The notes below the pieces were generated by a model that saw only the letters and a program-made list of their open reading frames with translations, made no database searches and had not been told where the DNA came from. The position numbers and the translations under genes were made by a program. A stretch of 8,466 bases of DNA, from contig QHBV01000297.1 in the NCBI GenBank assembly GCA_003244035.1, positions 24,654 to 33,119 on the forward strand, given 5' to 3'. This DNA is from Solirubrobacterales bacterium (lineage in GTDB: Bacteria; Actinomycetota; Thermoleophilia; Solirubrobacterales; Solirubrobacteraceae). This document shows positions 1-6,065 of the stretch, one piece after another. Numbering within the stretch: the first letter of the stretch is position 1; each line of letters starts with the position of its first letter.

Positions 1-708
<708 letters not shown>

Positions 709-712
<4 letters not shown>

Positions 713-1473
713 TGCTCCGGCTCCTCCTCGCGAATCGCGTCTCCGGCCCCTGCCACCCGCACCGGGTCCTCGCTGGTGGCGCCCGCGCGCTCGAACGGCT
801 CCAGGGTCGAGACCGGGCCCAGGCGCATGAACCCGCGCGGATACGCCGGACCGCCGAAGCCGATCTCGTTCCACGCCCACGGGTGGGAGTAGAACGCGGC
901 CAGGATCGCGCGCATGCACACCGACCACGCCCGCGTGACGTCGAGCTCGTCCCACGCCCCGCCCTTCAAGGCACCACTCGCGAAGTCGCTGACGATCGCC
1001 TCCTGCTCCTGGGGGTCGCAGGAGGCAAAGCTCTGAGCGCCGTGACGCTCGGCGGCGCTGTGGTCGAGCCCGCGCAGCACCAGCCGCCAGGTGTCGGGGT
1101 CGCGCGGCATGTTCGCGTAGCGGAATCCGTCCAGCCGGCCAGAGGCGAGCTTGTCGTCGACCATCTCGGCGACCGGGACGCGCGGATCGGCGTCCTGCGC
1201 CGTGGTCACGTCGCACAGCGCCCGCAGGGTTGGCGCCTCCTGCACGGTGAAGAACCGCAGCTGCCCGGGCGGGTCCAGACGGGCCTGCACGACCCGGCGG
1301 GTCGCGTCGTCCCAGGTGTCGACGGCATCGAACACGTCGTAGTCGGGATAGCGGCCGATCATCTGCGGGGTCGTCCCCCGGCGTTGGCGCGGCAGCCAGC
1401 TCGGATGCCGCGGCTCGCCACCCTCGCGCAGATTGGGCAGATGGTCGGGCTTGGTCAGGTCGCGCTTGGCCAC
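709..1473 (-). CDS. Gluconate 2-dehydrogenase subunit 3-like protein
   Basis: This 254-residue protein resembles the small (gamma, 'hitchhiker') subunit of membrane-bound FAD dehydrogenases. The family is all-helical and is needed for maturation or export of the GMC subunit. Family-like stretches are FFTVQEAPTLRALCD (about 74-88), VAEMVDDKLASGRLDGFRYA (101-120) and the C-terminal AFYSHPWAWNEIGFGGPAYP (193-212). The start is GTG at 1473, with GGGAGGA (1484-1490) 10 bases upstream. It lies 6 bp after the membrane-protein gene and overlaps the GMC start by 4 bp, so the two are probably translated together in matched amounts. Family members usually start with a twin-arginine signal. Here the N-terminus is hydrophilic (MAKRDLTKPDHLPNL) with no hydrophobic segment, so the complex may stay in the cytoplasm. 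The family call is firm; the exact role is inferred. Confidence 0.9.
721..729 (-). promoter_or_regulatory. Shine-Dalgarno GAGGAGGAG for the GMC gene, inside the subunit-3 coding end
   Basis: The run encodes the EEE near the C-terminus of the subunit-3-like protein and also provides a near-ideal ribosome site 8 bases before GTG at 712. It supports the overlapping GTG start and translational coupling of the two subunits. Confidence 0.75.
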
Positions 1474-1479
1474 GGCGGG

Positions 1480-1944
1480 TCAGTCCTCCCGGCGCAGCAG
1501 CGCGGCCAGCAGGCCCATCATCCCCACGATCGTCATCAACCCGGGCGCCATGATCGGTGGGCCCATCGGCACGTTGTAGCTGGCCATCCCGAAGCCGCCG
1601 GGCTTGCGGGCCACGCCGCGGGCGTGGTAATACTCGCCCAGCAGCCCGTTGGCGGTGTAGATCAGCGACGTGATCGGCAGGTAGCGCTTCGCCCACCTGC
1701 GACTGAAGACCCCGCCGATCCCCGCCACCATCACCGGCGGTGTCACCACGATCGGGCTCCACATCATCTTGTGCCCGAAGCTCGCGCGGTAGTGCTCGAA
1801 GTAGATCTCCGCGGTGGTCACAGCGGCGGCGAACGCTGTCAGCCCTGACAGCGAGCGCTCGAAGCGGCCGTGCTCGACGTTCGAAACGGCGCGGTCGATG
1901 AAGTGCTCCGGTCTCCGGTTTCGGCGCTTGACTGGGATGTGCAT
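1480..1944 (-). CDS. Small four-helix membrane protein of the GMC/enolase operon, function unknown
   Basis: I do not recognise a named family for this 154-residue protein. It has a basic N-terminus (PVKRRNRRPEHF) and four probable membrane helices at about 32-49, 62-81, 88-106 and 128-150. Polar and ionisable residues sit in or beside the helices: E46, E50 and H51 in TAEIYFEHY, H58 and K59 just after, and E104 and H107 in LLGEYYHARG. A Gly/Pro/Met-rich segment precedes the last helix. The start is ATG at 1944 because AAAGGAG (1953-1959) lies 8 bases upstream. The open frame extends further upstream to 2199, but that part overlaps the enolase gene and reads like random Arg/Ala/Gly-rich frame. 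It lies between the enolase-type gene (17 bp gap) and the subunit-3 gene (6 bp gap). A membrane anchor or electron-acceptor role for the GMC pair is inference. Confidence 0.82.
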   Translation of the reverse strand: MHIPVKRRNRRPEHFIDRAVSNVEHGRFERSLSGLTAFAAAVTTAEIYFEHYRASFGHKMMWSPIVVTPPVMVAGIGGVFSRRWAKRYLPITSLIYTANGLLGEYYHARGVARKPGGFGMASYNVPMGPPIMAPGLMTIVGMMGLLAALLRRED

Positions 1945-1952
1945 CGTCGGGG

Positions 1953-1959
1953 CTCCTTT
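1953..1959 (-). promoter_or_regulatory. Shine-Dalgarno AAAGGAG deciding the start of the membrane protein
   Basis: On the minus strand AAAGGAG is followed by 8 bases and then ATG (1944-1942). It fixes the start of the 154-residue protein rather than the much longer open frame. The same 7-mer precedes the CsbD-like gene at 3375-3381. Confidence 0.8.
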
Positions 1960-1961
1960 GG

Positions 1962-3074
1962 CTAGATGGCGAACCGCTCGGCGTCGGCGCGCTTGAGCTC
2001 GAGCCCGTTGCCCGGCCGCTCGAGATCCGGCCACAGGGCTCCATTCTCCGGCGCCAGCACGCCGTCGAACAGCATCCGCTCCAGCCGCGCGTGGTCGTGA
2101 AAGTACTCCAGGTGGCGAAACGGCACGACCGCGCAGCAGGGGTGCGCGTGGATCGACGGTCCGCAGTGCGCCGAGAGCTCGAGCGATCGCGCCTGGCACA
2201 GCGCGGCGACGCGCAGGAAGCCCGTGATCCCCTCGCAGCGGGTGACGTCCGCCTGCAGGCAGCTCACCGCGCCGGCGGAGAGCATCTGCTGGAAGTAGTC
2301 GAGCTTGTAGCCGTACTCCCCGGCCGCGATGTCCATCCCCGCGGGTGCCCGGTCCCGGAGCAGGCGCAGCCCCTCCAGGTCATCGGAGGAGACGGGCTCC
2401 TCGAACCAGCTCGCGTCGAAGTCCTCCGCGTAGCGGCATGCGAAGTGGAGCGCCTGAGCGCGGGTCAGGGCGCCGTTGGCGTCGACGTACAGCTCCGTGT
2501 CCGGCCCGATCGCCTCGCGCGCGACCCGCACCCGCTCGATGTCGCGGTCGGGCTCGCGCCCGACCTTCATCTTCACGCGCGGGATTCCCTGCTCAACCCA
2601 GCCGGAGAGCTGCTGCGCCAGGCGATCATCCGGGTACGAGGTGAACCCGCCCGAGCCGTAGACCGGCACCGACTCGTGCGCCGCGTCGAGTACCGTCGCC
2701 AGCGGCAGGTCCAGGATCCGGGCCTTGAGGTCCCACAGCGCCGTGTCGACCGCCGCGATCGCCATCGAGCCCACACCGGGACGCCCGAGGTTGCGACACG
2801 CGGCGACCATCGCCTCCCACGCCGCAGTCACCCGCAGCGCGTCGTGGCCGATCACGAGCTCGCGCAGCGTCGAGGTGATCACCGCGCCGCTCGCCGGGGA
2901 CCCGTAGGTCCAGCCGAGCCCCGTCCGCCCTCCGGCGTGAGCCTCCACCAGCACGATCGTGGTGGAGTCCCACTTCGCGGTACCGTCGGACTCCGGGTAG
3001 TCGGTGGGGATCTTGTAGGCCGAGACGTCGAGTCGCTCGATGCTCGCCAGGAGGTCCGTACGGTTAGCCGCCAT
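1962..3074 (-). CDS. Mandelate racemase/muconate lactonizing enzyme-like protein (enolase superfamily)
   Basis: A full-length 370-residue enolase-superfamily enzyme. These enzymes abstract the proton alpha to a carboxylate and then racemise or dehydrate an acid, using Mg2+. It has a capping domain (about 10-130) followed by the TIM-barrel domain. Visible catalytic residues are the KMK motif (K168, K170), metal ligands D198 (VDANG), E225/E226 (WFEEP) and E253 (AGEYGY), and the D276/H303 pair (QADVTRCEGITG and SAHCGPS). KxK plus the Asp-His dyad is the mandelate racemase subgroup pattern, seen in sugar-acid dehydratases and some racemases. The set is complete, so it is probably active. Substrate is unknown; the capping-loop region is not diagnostic by eye. 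It is first in the operon. ATG at 3074 has no Shine-Dalgarno, so the mRNA may be leaderless. An aldonate-type substrate made by the downstream GMC enzyme is plausible but inferred. Confidence 0.93.
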   Translation of the reverse strand: MAANRTDLLASIERLDVSAYKIPTDYPESDGTAKWDSTTIVLVEAHAGGRTGLGWTYGSPASGAVITSTLRELVIGHDALRVTAAWEAMVAACRNLGRPGVGSMAIAAVDTALWDLKARILDLPLATVLDAAHESVPVYGSGGFTSYPDDRLAQQLSGWVEQGIPRVKMKVGREPDRDIERVRVAREAIGPDTELYVDANGALTRAQALHFACRYAEDFDASWFEEPVSSDDLEGLRLLRDRAPAGMDIAAGEYGYKLDYFQQMLSAGAVSCLQADVTRCEGITGFLRVAALCQARSLELSAHCGPSIHAHPCCAVVPFRHLEYFHDHARLERMLFDGVLAPENGALWPDLERPGNGLELKRADAERFAI

Positions 3075-3105
3075 CGGTTATTGGACGTACCCACGCGCGC
3101 GCTCG
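3075..3105 (-). promoter_or_regulatory. Possible promoter for the enolase/GMC operon (leaderless)
   Basis: On the minus strand TCCAAT (3080-3085) lies 5 bases before the ATG at 3074 and matches 4 of 6 positions of TATAAT. TTGCCC lies 19 bases further upstream. No Shine-Dalgarno precedes this ATG. The match is weak, and the argument rests mainly on there being little other room between the region B hairpin and the start. Confidence 0.25.
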
Positions 3106-3150
3106 GGCAATCCTGGGCGCCCCGCGATCGTCCGCAATCAGACCAAATCA

Positions 3151-3175
3151 GGCGCGCCGCCCACGGCGGCGCGCC
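3151..3175 (-). terminator. Hairpin terminator after the CsbD-like gene
   Basis: GGCGCGCCGC (3151-3160) and GCGGCGCGCC (3166-3175) form a perfect 10-bp stem with a 5-base loop. It lies 15 bp past the CsbD-like stop on the minus strand. A T-containing stretch (TGATTTGGTCTG) follows, but it is not a true U-tract. It separates the SDR/CsbD operon from the enolase operon, although read-through is possible because both run the same way. Confidence 0.65.
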
Positions 3176-3190
3176 TGCAGTAGCGGGTTC

Positions 3191-3370
3191 CTACCGCTTG
3201 CGCTCGGCGAGCAGGCGCTTGGCCCCCTCGGCAAGTTTGTCGATCGCGTCCTTCGCCGACGCGGCCGCCTGGTCGGCCATGCCCCGGCTCTTGAGGGCGC
3301 GGTCACCGGAGAGGCTTCCAGCGGCCTCCTTCAGGCGGCCCCTGGCGTTTTGGATTCTCTTGTCGGTCAT
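3191..3370 (-). CDS. CsbD-like stress-response protein
   Basis: A 59-residue hydrophilic protein matching the CsbD family pattern: RIQNARGRLKEAAGSLSGD, then a Gly-x-Ala-Asp-Gln-Ala-like repeat (RGMADQAAASAKDAIDKL). CsbD-type proteins are abundant general-stress proteins whose molecular role is unclear. The start is ATG at 3370, with AAAGGAG (3375-3381) 4 bases upstream. The frame stays open upstream to 3697 but overlaps the neighbouring gene and has no CsbD features there. It is third in the SDR/membrane protein/CsbD run, 58 bp after the membrane-protein stop. That gap could hold its own promoter (TACATT is present on the minus strand), but no recognisable sigma-B type pair is visible. It is followed directly by a strong hairpin. 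Confidence 0.9.
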   Translation of the reverse strand: MTDKRIQNARGRLKEAAGSLSGDRALKSRGMADQAAASAKDAIDKLAEGAKRLLAERKR

Positions 3371-3428
3371 GTAGCTCCTTTGCGGTGGAGCACCGAATGT
3401 ACGCCCTCGCCGTCGTAGGGCCCGCCGA

Positions 3429-4031
3429 CTAGAGATCGGCGTCCTCGAGCGCGGCCGCCACCAGCGCCTCGTACCGGCCGGCCTCCAGATCGCCGAGGGG
3501 GTCGCGGGTGTGCCGCAGCAACACCGCAAACGGAAGTGAGAAGGCTGCGCGCTCGGCGACCACTCGCAGGCGGCCGTCACCGGCATCGACCGCGAGCACG
3601 GCCGCCGCATCACCCCTGCGTCGCGCCTCACGCACGCGCTGCGGGAGGAACCGCTGGAGCAGAACGCTGCTGGGCAGCAGGAAGATGAGCCATCCAAGCA
3701 GCGTCGCGAGGCGGCGGGCGTCGCTCTCTCCCTGCCGGCCGGCGGCGACCGCCCGCCCGCCGGTCTCCGCGCCCGCTTCGGTCAAGCCGGCAGCGAGCTG
3801 GCTCCCGATCACGGGCACGCCGCTGACCGCGCCGGCGGCCGAGTCGAAGCCGTGCTGGACCGACGTCCCCCCCTGGACCACGCCGACACCCAGGTTCGCC
3901 AGCTTCGCGACGGCGTGGTGGGTCGCCAGGCCGAGCACCGCGAACACGACCAGGCATAGCGCTGCCGCGCCGTCCGTGGCGAGCACGCGGCGCCGGCGCG
4001 CGGGCGAGCGGGGGTACAGCCGCAAGCTCAC
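3429..4031 (-). CDS. Two-helix membrane protein, function unknown
   Basis: A 200-residue protein that I cannot assign to a named family. An Arg-rich N-terminus (about 10-16) precedes a probable first helix at about 20-42 (AAALCLVVFAVLGLA), and a second lies at about 108-128 (LLGWLIFLLPSSVLL). By the positive-inside rule the roughly 65-residue Gly/Ala/Ser-rich segment between them (for example GVPVIGSQLAAGL) faces outside, and the basic C-terminal part (about 129-200) is cytoplasmic. The start is GTG at 4031: it overlaps the SDR stop as GTGA (4028-4031), which implies translational coupling. Much longer upstream starts (to 4328) would lie wholly inside the SDR gene. Small periplasmic loops of this composition suggest a structural or sensing role rather than an enzyme, but no function is claimed. 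Confidence 0.78.
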   Translation of the reverse strand: MSLRLYPRSPARRRRVLATDGAAALCLVVFAVLGLATHHAVAKLANLGVGVVQGGTSVQHGFDSAAGAVSGVPVIGSQLAAGLTEAGAETGGRAVAAGRQGESDARRLATLLGWLIFLLPSSVLLQRFLPQRVREARRRGDAAAVLAVDAGDGRLRVVAERAAFSLPFAVLLRHTRDPLGDLEAGRYEALVAAALEDADL

Positions 4032-4711
4032 GCCCGACCGTACACCGGGATCGCGGCACCGCTCACGGGCGCCGAGTCGTCGCACAGCAGGTGGGCGATC
4101 ACGCCGGCGATCTCGGCCGGCTCGACCCAACGGTCGTGGTCGGCATCCGGCATCGAGGCGCGGTTGGCGGGGGTGTCGATCACGCTGGGCAGGACCGCGT
4201 TGGCGCGGATGCCGTCGTCCTTGTACTCGACCGCGACCGCCTGCGCAAACGCGATCACCGCCGCCTTCGAGGCGACATAGCCCGCGGCGCCCGCGAACGG
4301 CTGCAGCGCGGCGCGGGTTCCGACGCACACGATCGATCCGCCGCCGCTGTCGATCATGTAGGGGAGCGCGGCCTGCGTGACCAGGTAGGTCGGACGCAGG
4401 TTCAGCCGGAACTGGCGCTCGAACACATCGATTGGAGTCTCGTGCACGCGCCCGCCGGCGGCGAACCCGCCGACCAGGTTGACAACGCCGTTCAGAGACC
4501 CGGGCTTGACCGCGGCGGAGACGACCGCCGCCACGGCCTCGTGGTCGAACAGGTCAGCTTCGATCAACTCGAGCCCGCTGCGCTCCTGCACGCGCTCGAG
4601 CTCCCGCTCGGCAACCCACGGGACCACGACCCGCCAGCCCTGATCGAGCAGCCGCGCGACGACCGCGGCGCCGAGCCCGCCGGTCCCACCGGTGACGATT
4701 GCCGTCCGCAC
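4028..4711 (-). CDS. Short-chain dehydrogenase/reductase (SDR), classical type
   Basis: A 227-residue NAD(P)-dependent oxidoreductase. The cofactor motif TGGTGGLG lies at 7-14, NLVGG at 78-82, the helix-4 Asn in FRLNLRP at 104, and the active-site YVASK has Y145 and K149. The position 13 residues before the Tyr, where classical SDRs have Ser, is Thr132 (VGTRAAL). The end of beta-2 (VVVPWVAE) lacks the Asp typical of NAD-preferring members, so cofactor preference is open. The start is GTG at 4711, just before MRTAIVTGG; only a weak AGAGCGGG lies upstream. It is the first gene of a three-gene minus-strand run and overlaps the next gene by 4 bp. Its start is 22 bp from the divergent exoribonuclease start, so the two promoters must overlap or share a control region. 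The substrate is unknown. Confidence 0.93.
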   Translation of the reverse strand: MRTAIVTGGTGGLGAAVVARLLDQGWRVVVPWVAERELERVQERSGLELIEADLFDHEAVAAVVSAAVKPGSLNGVVNLVGGFAAGGRVHETPIDVFERQFRLNLRPTYLVTQAALPYMIDSGGGSIVCVGTRAALQPFAGAAGYVASKAAVIAFAQAVAVEYKDDGIRANAVLPSVIDTPANRASMPDADHDRWVEPAEIAGVIAHLLCDDSAPVSGAAIPVYGRA

Positions 4712-4718
4712 CCCGCTC

Positions 4719-4724
4719 TATCTT
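4719..4724 (+). promoter_or_regulatory. Possible -10 box for the YhaM-like gene (leaderless start)
   Basis: TATCTT lies 9 bases before ATG at 4734. Transcription would then begin at or within a few bases of the start codon. No Shine-Dalgarno is visible before that ATG, which fits leaderless translation. No convincing -35 lies at the proper distance, so this is tentative. Confidence 0.3.
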
Positions 4725-4733
4725 CGCAACACC

Positions 4734-5705
4734 ATGCAAGTTCGGCAATTTGCAGACGGATGCGAGGTTGCGCAGGCCCTGCTGGTTCGTGAGGTCGAGG
4801 TGCGGCGGCGGCGGGATGGTGATGAGTACCTGAAGCTGACGCTGGGCGACCGCACCGGGAGCGTCCCGGCGATCGTGTGGGAGGACGTAGCCGGCGCCCG
4901 CGAGCTGTGCGGTCCCGGGGAAGTCGTCCATGCGACCGGGCAGTACTCAGTGCACGCTCGCTTCGGCGCGCAGCTGGCCGTCGAGAGCCTGCGCGTGGCC
5001 CATGAGCACGAGTACTCCCTCGCGGATCTCCACGATGGCCCTAGCCGCACGGCGGAGCAGATGGAGGCCGACCTGCGCGAGCTGATCGCGACCGTCCAGA
5101 GCCCGCACCTGCGGCGCCTGCTGGCGATCGTATTCGGCGAAGGGTCGCCGTCGTGGGCGAGCTATCGCGACGCGCCGGCGGCCAAGCGCTATCACCAGGC
5201 CTACCGTCACGGGCTACTCGAGCACTGCCTGACGGTGGCCCAGGCGGTGGGCACCGTCTCCGCGACCTTCCCCGGAATCGACCGCGACGTCGCGGTCGCC
5301 GGCGCGCTGCTGCACGACATCGGCAAGCTCGAGACCTACGAGCTGCACGGCGGGGCGATCTCTATGTCCGACCGCGGCCGGCTGCACGGTGAGATCCCGC
5401 TTGGCTACTACCGCGTACGACGGGCGATCGAGCGCCTCGACGGGTTCCCGCCGGCACTCGAGCAGTCGCTGCTGCACATCATCCTCAGCCACCACGGATC
5501 GCTCGAGCACGGCAGCCCCGTCGTGCCGTGCACGCGCGAGGCGACGCTCGTGCACATGATCGACAACCTCGGGGGCCGGCTCGGCAGCTTCGACCGGCTC
5601 GAGCACGAGCTGCGCGCCGGCGAGCAGTGGTCCGCCTACGACAAGGCGCTCGGCGGCGGCGCTTACTTCGCCGCGCCCAACGAGCGCGAGCGCGAGGCTG
5701 CCTGA
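4734..5705 (+). CDS. YhaM-like 3'-5' exoribonuclease (OB-fold plus HD domain)
   Basis: A 323-residue protein with the two-domain layout of YhaM (about 314 residues in Bacillus), which trims RNA, and also DNA, from the 3' end using Mn2+. The N-terminal OB-fold nucleic-acid domain covers about 1-90 (EYLKLTLGDRTGSVPAIVWE at 31-50). A helical linker follows, then the HD domain (about 150-290) with likely metal ligands H164 (GLLEHCL), H194-D195 (ALLHDIGKLE), H218 (RLHGE), H253/H254 (LSHHGS) and D277 (HMIDNLGG). All are present, so the enzyme looks intact. I chose ATG at 4734 over an in-frame GTG at 4692, which would overlap the divergent SDR gene and adds no domain. The ATG has no ribosome site and is likely leaderless. 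It stands alone on the plus strand and converges with the DUF5808 gene 53 bp downstream. Confidence 0.86.
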   Translation: MQVRQFADGCEVAQALLVREVEVRRRRDGDEYLKLTLGDRTGSVPAIVWEDVAGARELCGPGEVVHATGQYSVHARFGAQLAVESLRVAHEHEYSLADLHDGPSRTAEQMEADLRELIATVQSPHLRRLLAIVFGEGSPSWASYRDAPAAKRYHQAYRHGLLEHCLTVAQAVGTVSATFPGIDRDVAVAGALLHDIGKLETYELHGGAISMSDRGRLHGEIPLGYYRVRRAIERLDGFPPALEQSLLHIILSHHGSLEHGSPVVPCTREATLVHMIDNLGGRLGSFDRLEHELRAGEQWSAYDKALGGGAYFAAPNEREREAA

Positions 5706-5758
5706 ACAGCTACCCGACGCGCGACTCCATCATGGATTGCGCTTTGGGCAGCGTCTTG

Positions 5759-6001
5759 TCACGAGGAGCGCCGGCGCCGACGCCGGCGCCGGCTCAGTGC
5801 GGCGAAGTTGAGCCCGTAGCCCCAGCCGTAGTTCTTCGGTGTGAAGACGCGTGGATCGTCAGGATCCCAGACGCCTTTGCCGAAGTCCTCGCGCGTCAGC
5901 CGCGACCAGTTGAACGGCAAGCCGAGCAACCTGCCCTGTGGCTTCCGGCCATTGAGCGCAGCGTATCGCGATTGTGACGACCGCGCGCCAAATCCGTGCA
6001 A
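5759..6001 (-). CDS. DUF5808-type small protein with poly-arginine tail
   Basis: A small protein of about 80 residues whose core matches the DUF5808 pattern as I know it: GRLLGLPFNWSRLTREDFGK, then VWDPDDPRVFTPKNYGWGYG and LNF. The function of this domain is unknown. The C-terminus is SRRRRRRRRSS, eight consecutive arginines. The start is uncertain: TTG at 6001, with CGGAG about 10 bases upstream, is my choice. A GTG at 6079 would give 106 residues but lies inside the divergent pafBC coding sequence. The encoding DNA around 5940-6065 is visibly less GC-rich than the neighbours. It converges with the exoribonuclease gene and diverges from pafBC, so it is a single-gene unit. No membrane helix is seen. 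The domain call is good; the exact ends at the N-terminus are not. Confidence 0.7.
   Translation of the reverse strand: MHGFGARSSQSRYAALNGRKPQGRLLGLPFNWSRLTREDFGKGVWDPDDPRVFTPKNYGWGYGLNFAALSRRRRRRRRSS
5770..5793. terminator. Strong GC hairpin between convergent genes, possible bidirectional terminator
   Basis: GCCGGCGCCG (5770-5779) and CGGCGCCGGC (5784-5793) form a perfect 10-bp stem with a 4-base loop. It lies 65 bp after the exoribonuclease stop on the plus strand and inside the last codons (the poly-Arg tail) of the DUF5808 gene on the minus strand. No U-tract follows on either side. Actinobacterial terminators often lack one, but repeated Arg codons alone could also create this structure. 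Confidence 0.4.
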
Positions 6002-6040
6002 ATAGCGTGCGCTCCGGATCAGCTCGGCCCGGAAGCGTGC

Positions 6041-6062
6041 TGGCCCAATTACAGTTGGTCCA
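6041..6062. promoter_or_regulatory. Imperfect palindrome in front of pafBC, possible operator
   Basis: A 22-bp imperfect inverted repeat with 8 of 11 positions pairing: TGG outer arms, then CCAA/TTGG inner arms (6045-6058). It ends 3 bp before the pafBC ATG and covers the candidate -10. A protein bound here would block or remodel pafBC transcription. Its identity, including PafBC itself, is unknown. Confidence 0.35.
6050..6055 (+). promoter_or_regulatory. Possible -10 box (TACAGT) for pafBC
   Basis: TACAGT fits the TAnnnT form and sits 10 bases before ATG at 6066, so the transcript would be leaderless or nearly so. There is only a weak CCAGGG before the ATG. No -35 and no RecA-NDp-type upstream half (TTGTC-like) is at the proper distance. 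Confidence 0.28.
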
Positions 6063-6065
6063 GGG

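Noticed and set aside
1945..2199. Upstream extension of the membrane-protein frame
   Set aside because: It would overlap the enolase gene, the translation is Arg/Ala-rich noise, and a strong ribosome site marks ATG at 1944.
2091..3374. 427-codon plus-strand open frame opposite the enolase gene
   Set aside because: Low-complexity Arg-rich translation with no domain; the minus strand has a complete catalytic set.
3371..3697. Upstream extension of the CsbD frame
   Set aside because: It overlaps the membrane-protein gene; the CsbD pattern starts exactly at ATG 3370, which has AAAGGAG upstream.
4692..4733. GTG at 4692 as start of the exoribonuclease
   Set aside because: It adds 14 residues that overlap the divergent SDR coding sequence and match no part of the OB-fold.
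5716..5755. Inverted repeats TCCAT-C-ATGGA and GACGC/GCGTC in the gap after the exoribonuclease
   Set aside because: The first has a 1-base centre, too tight for a stable hairpin, and the second has a 5-bp stem with a 30-base loop.
5528..5977. Plus-strand 149-codon open frame spanning the end of the exoribonuclease gene and the gap
   Set aside because: It overlaps the exoribonuclease in another frame and lies opposite the DUF5808 gene; no motif.
5706..6065. RecA-NDp/SOS-type motif or LexA box in front of pafBC
   Set aside because: The only TTGTC-like run (around 5756) lacks the rest of the motif and is about 300 bp away inside another gene.
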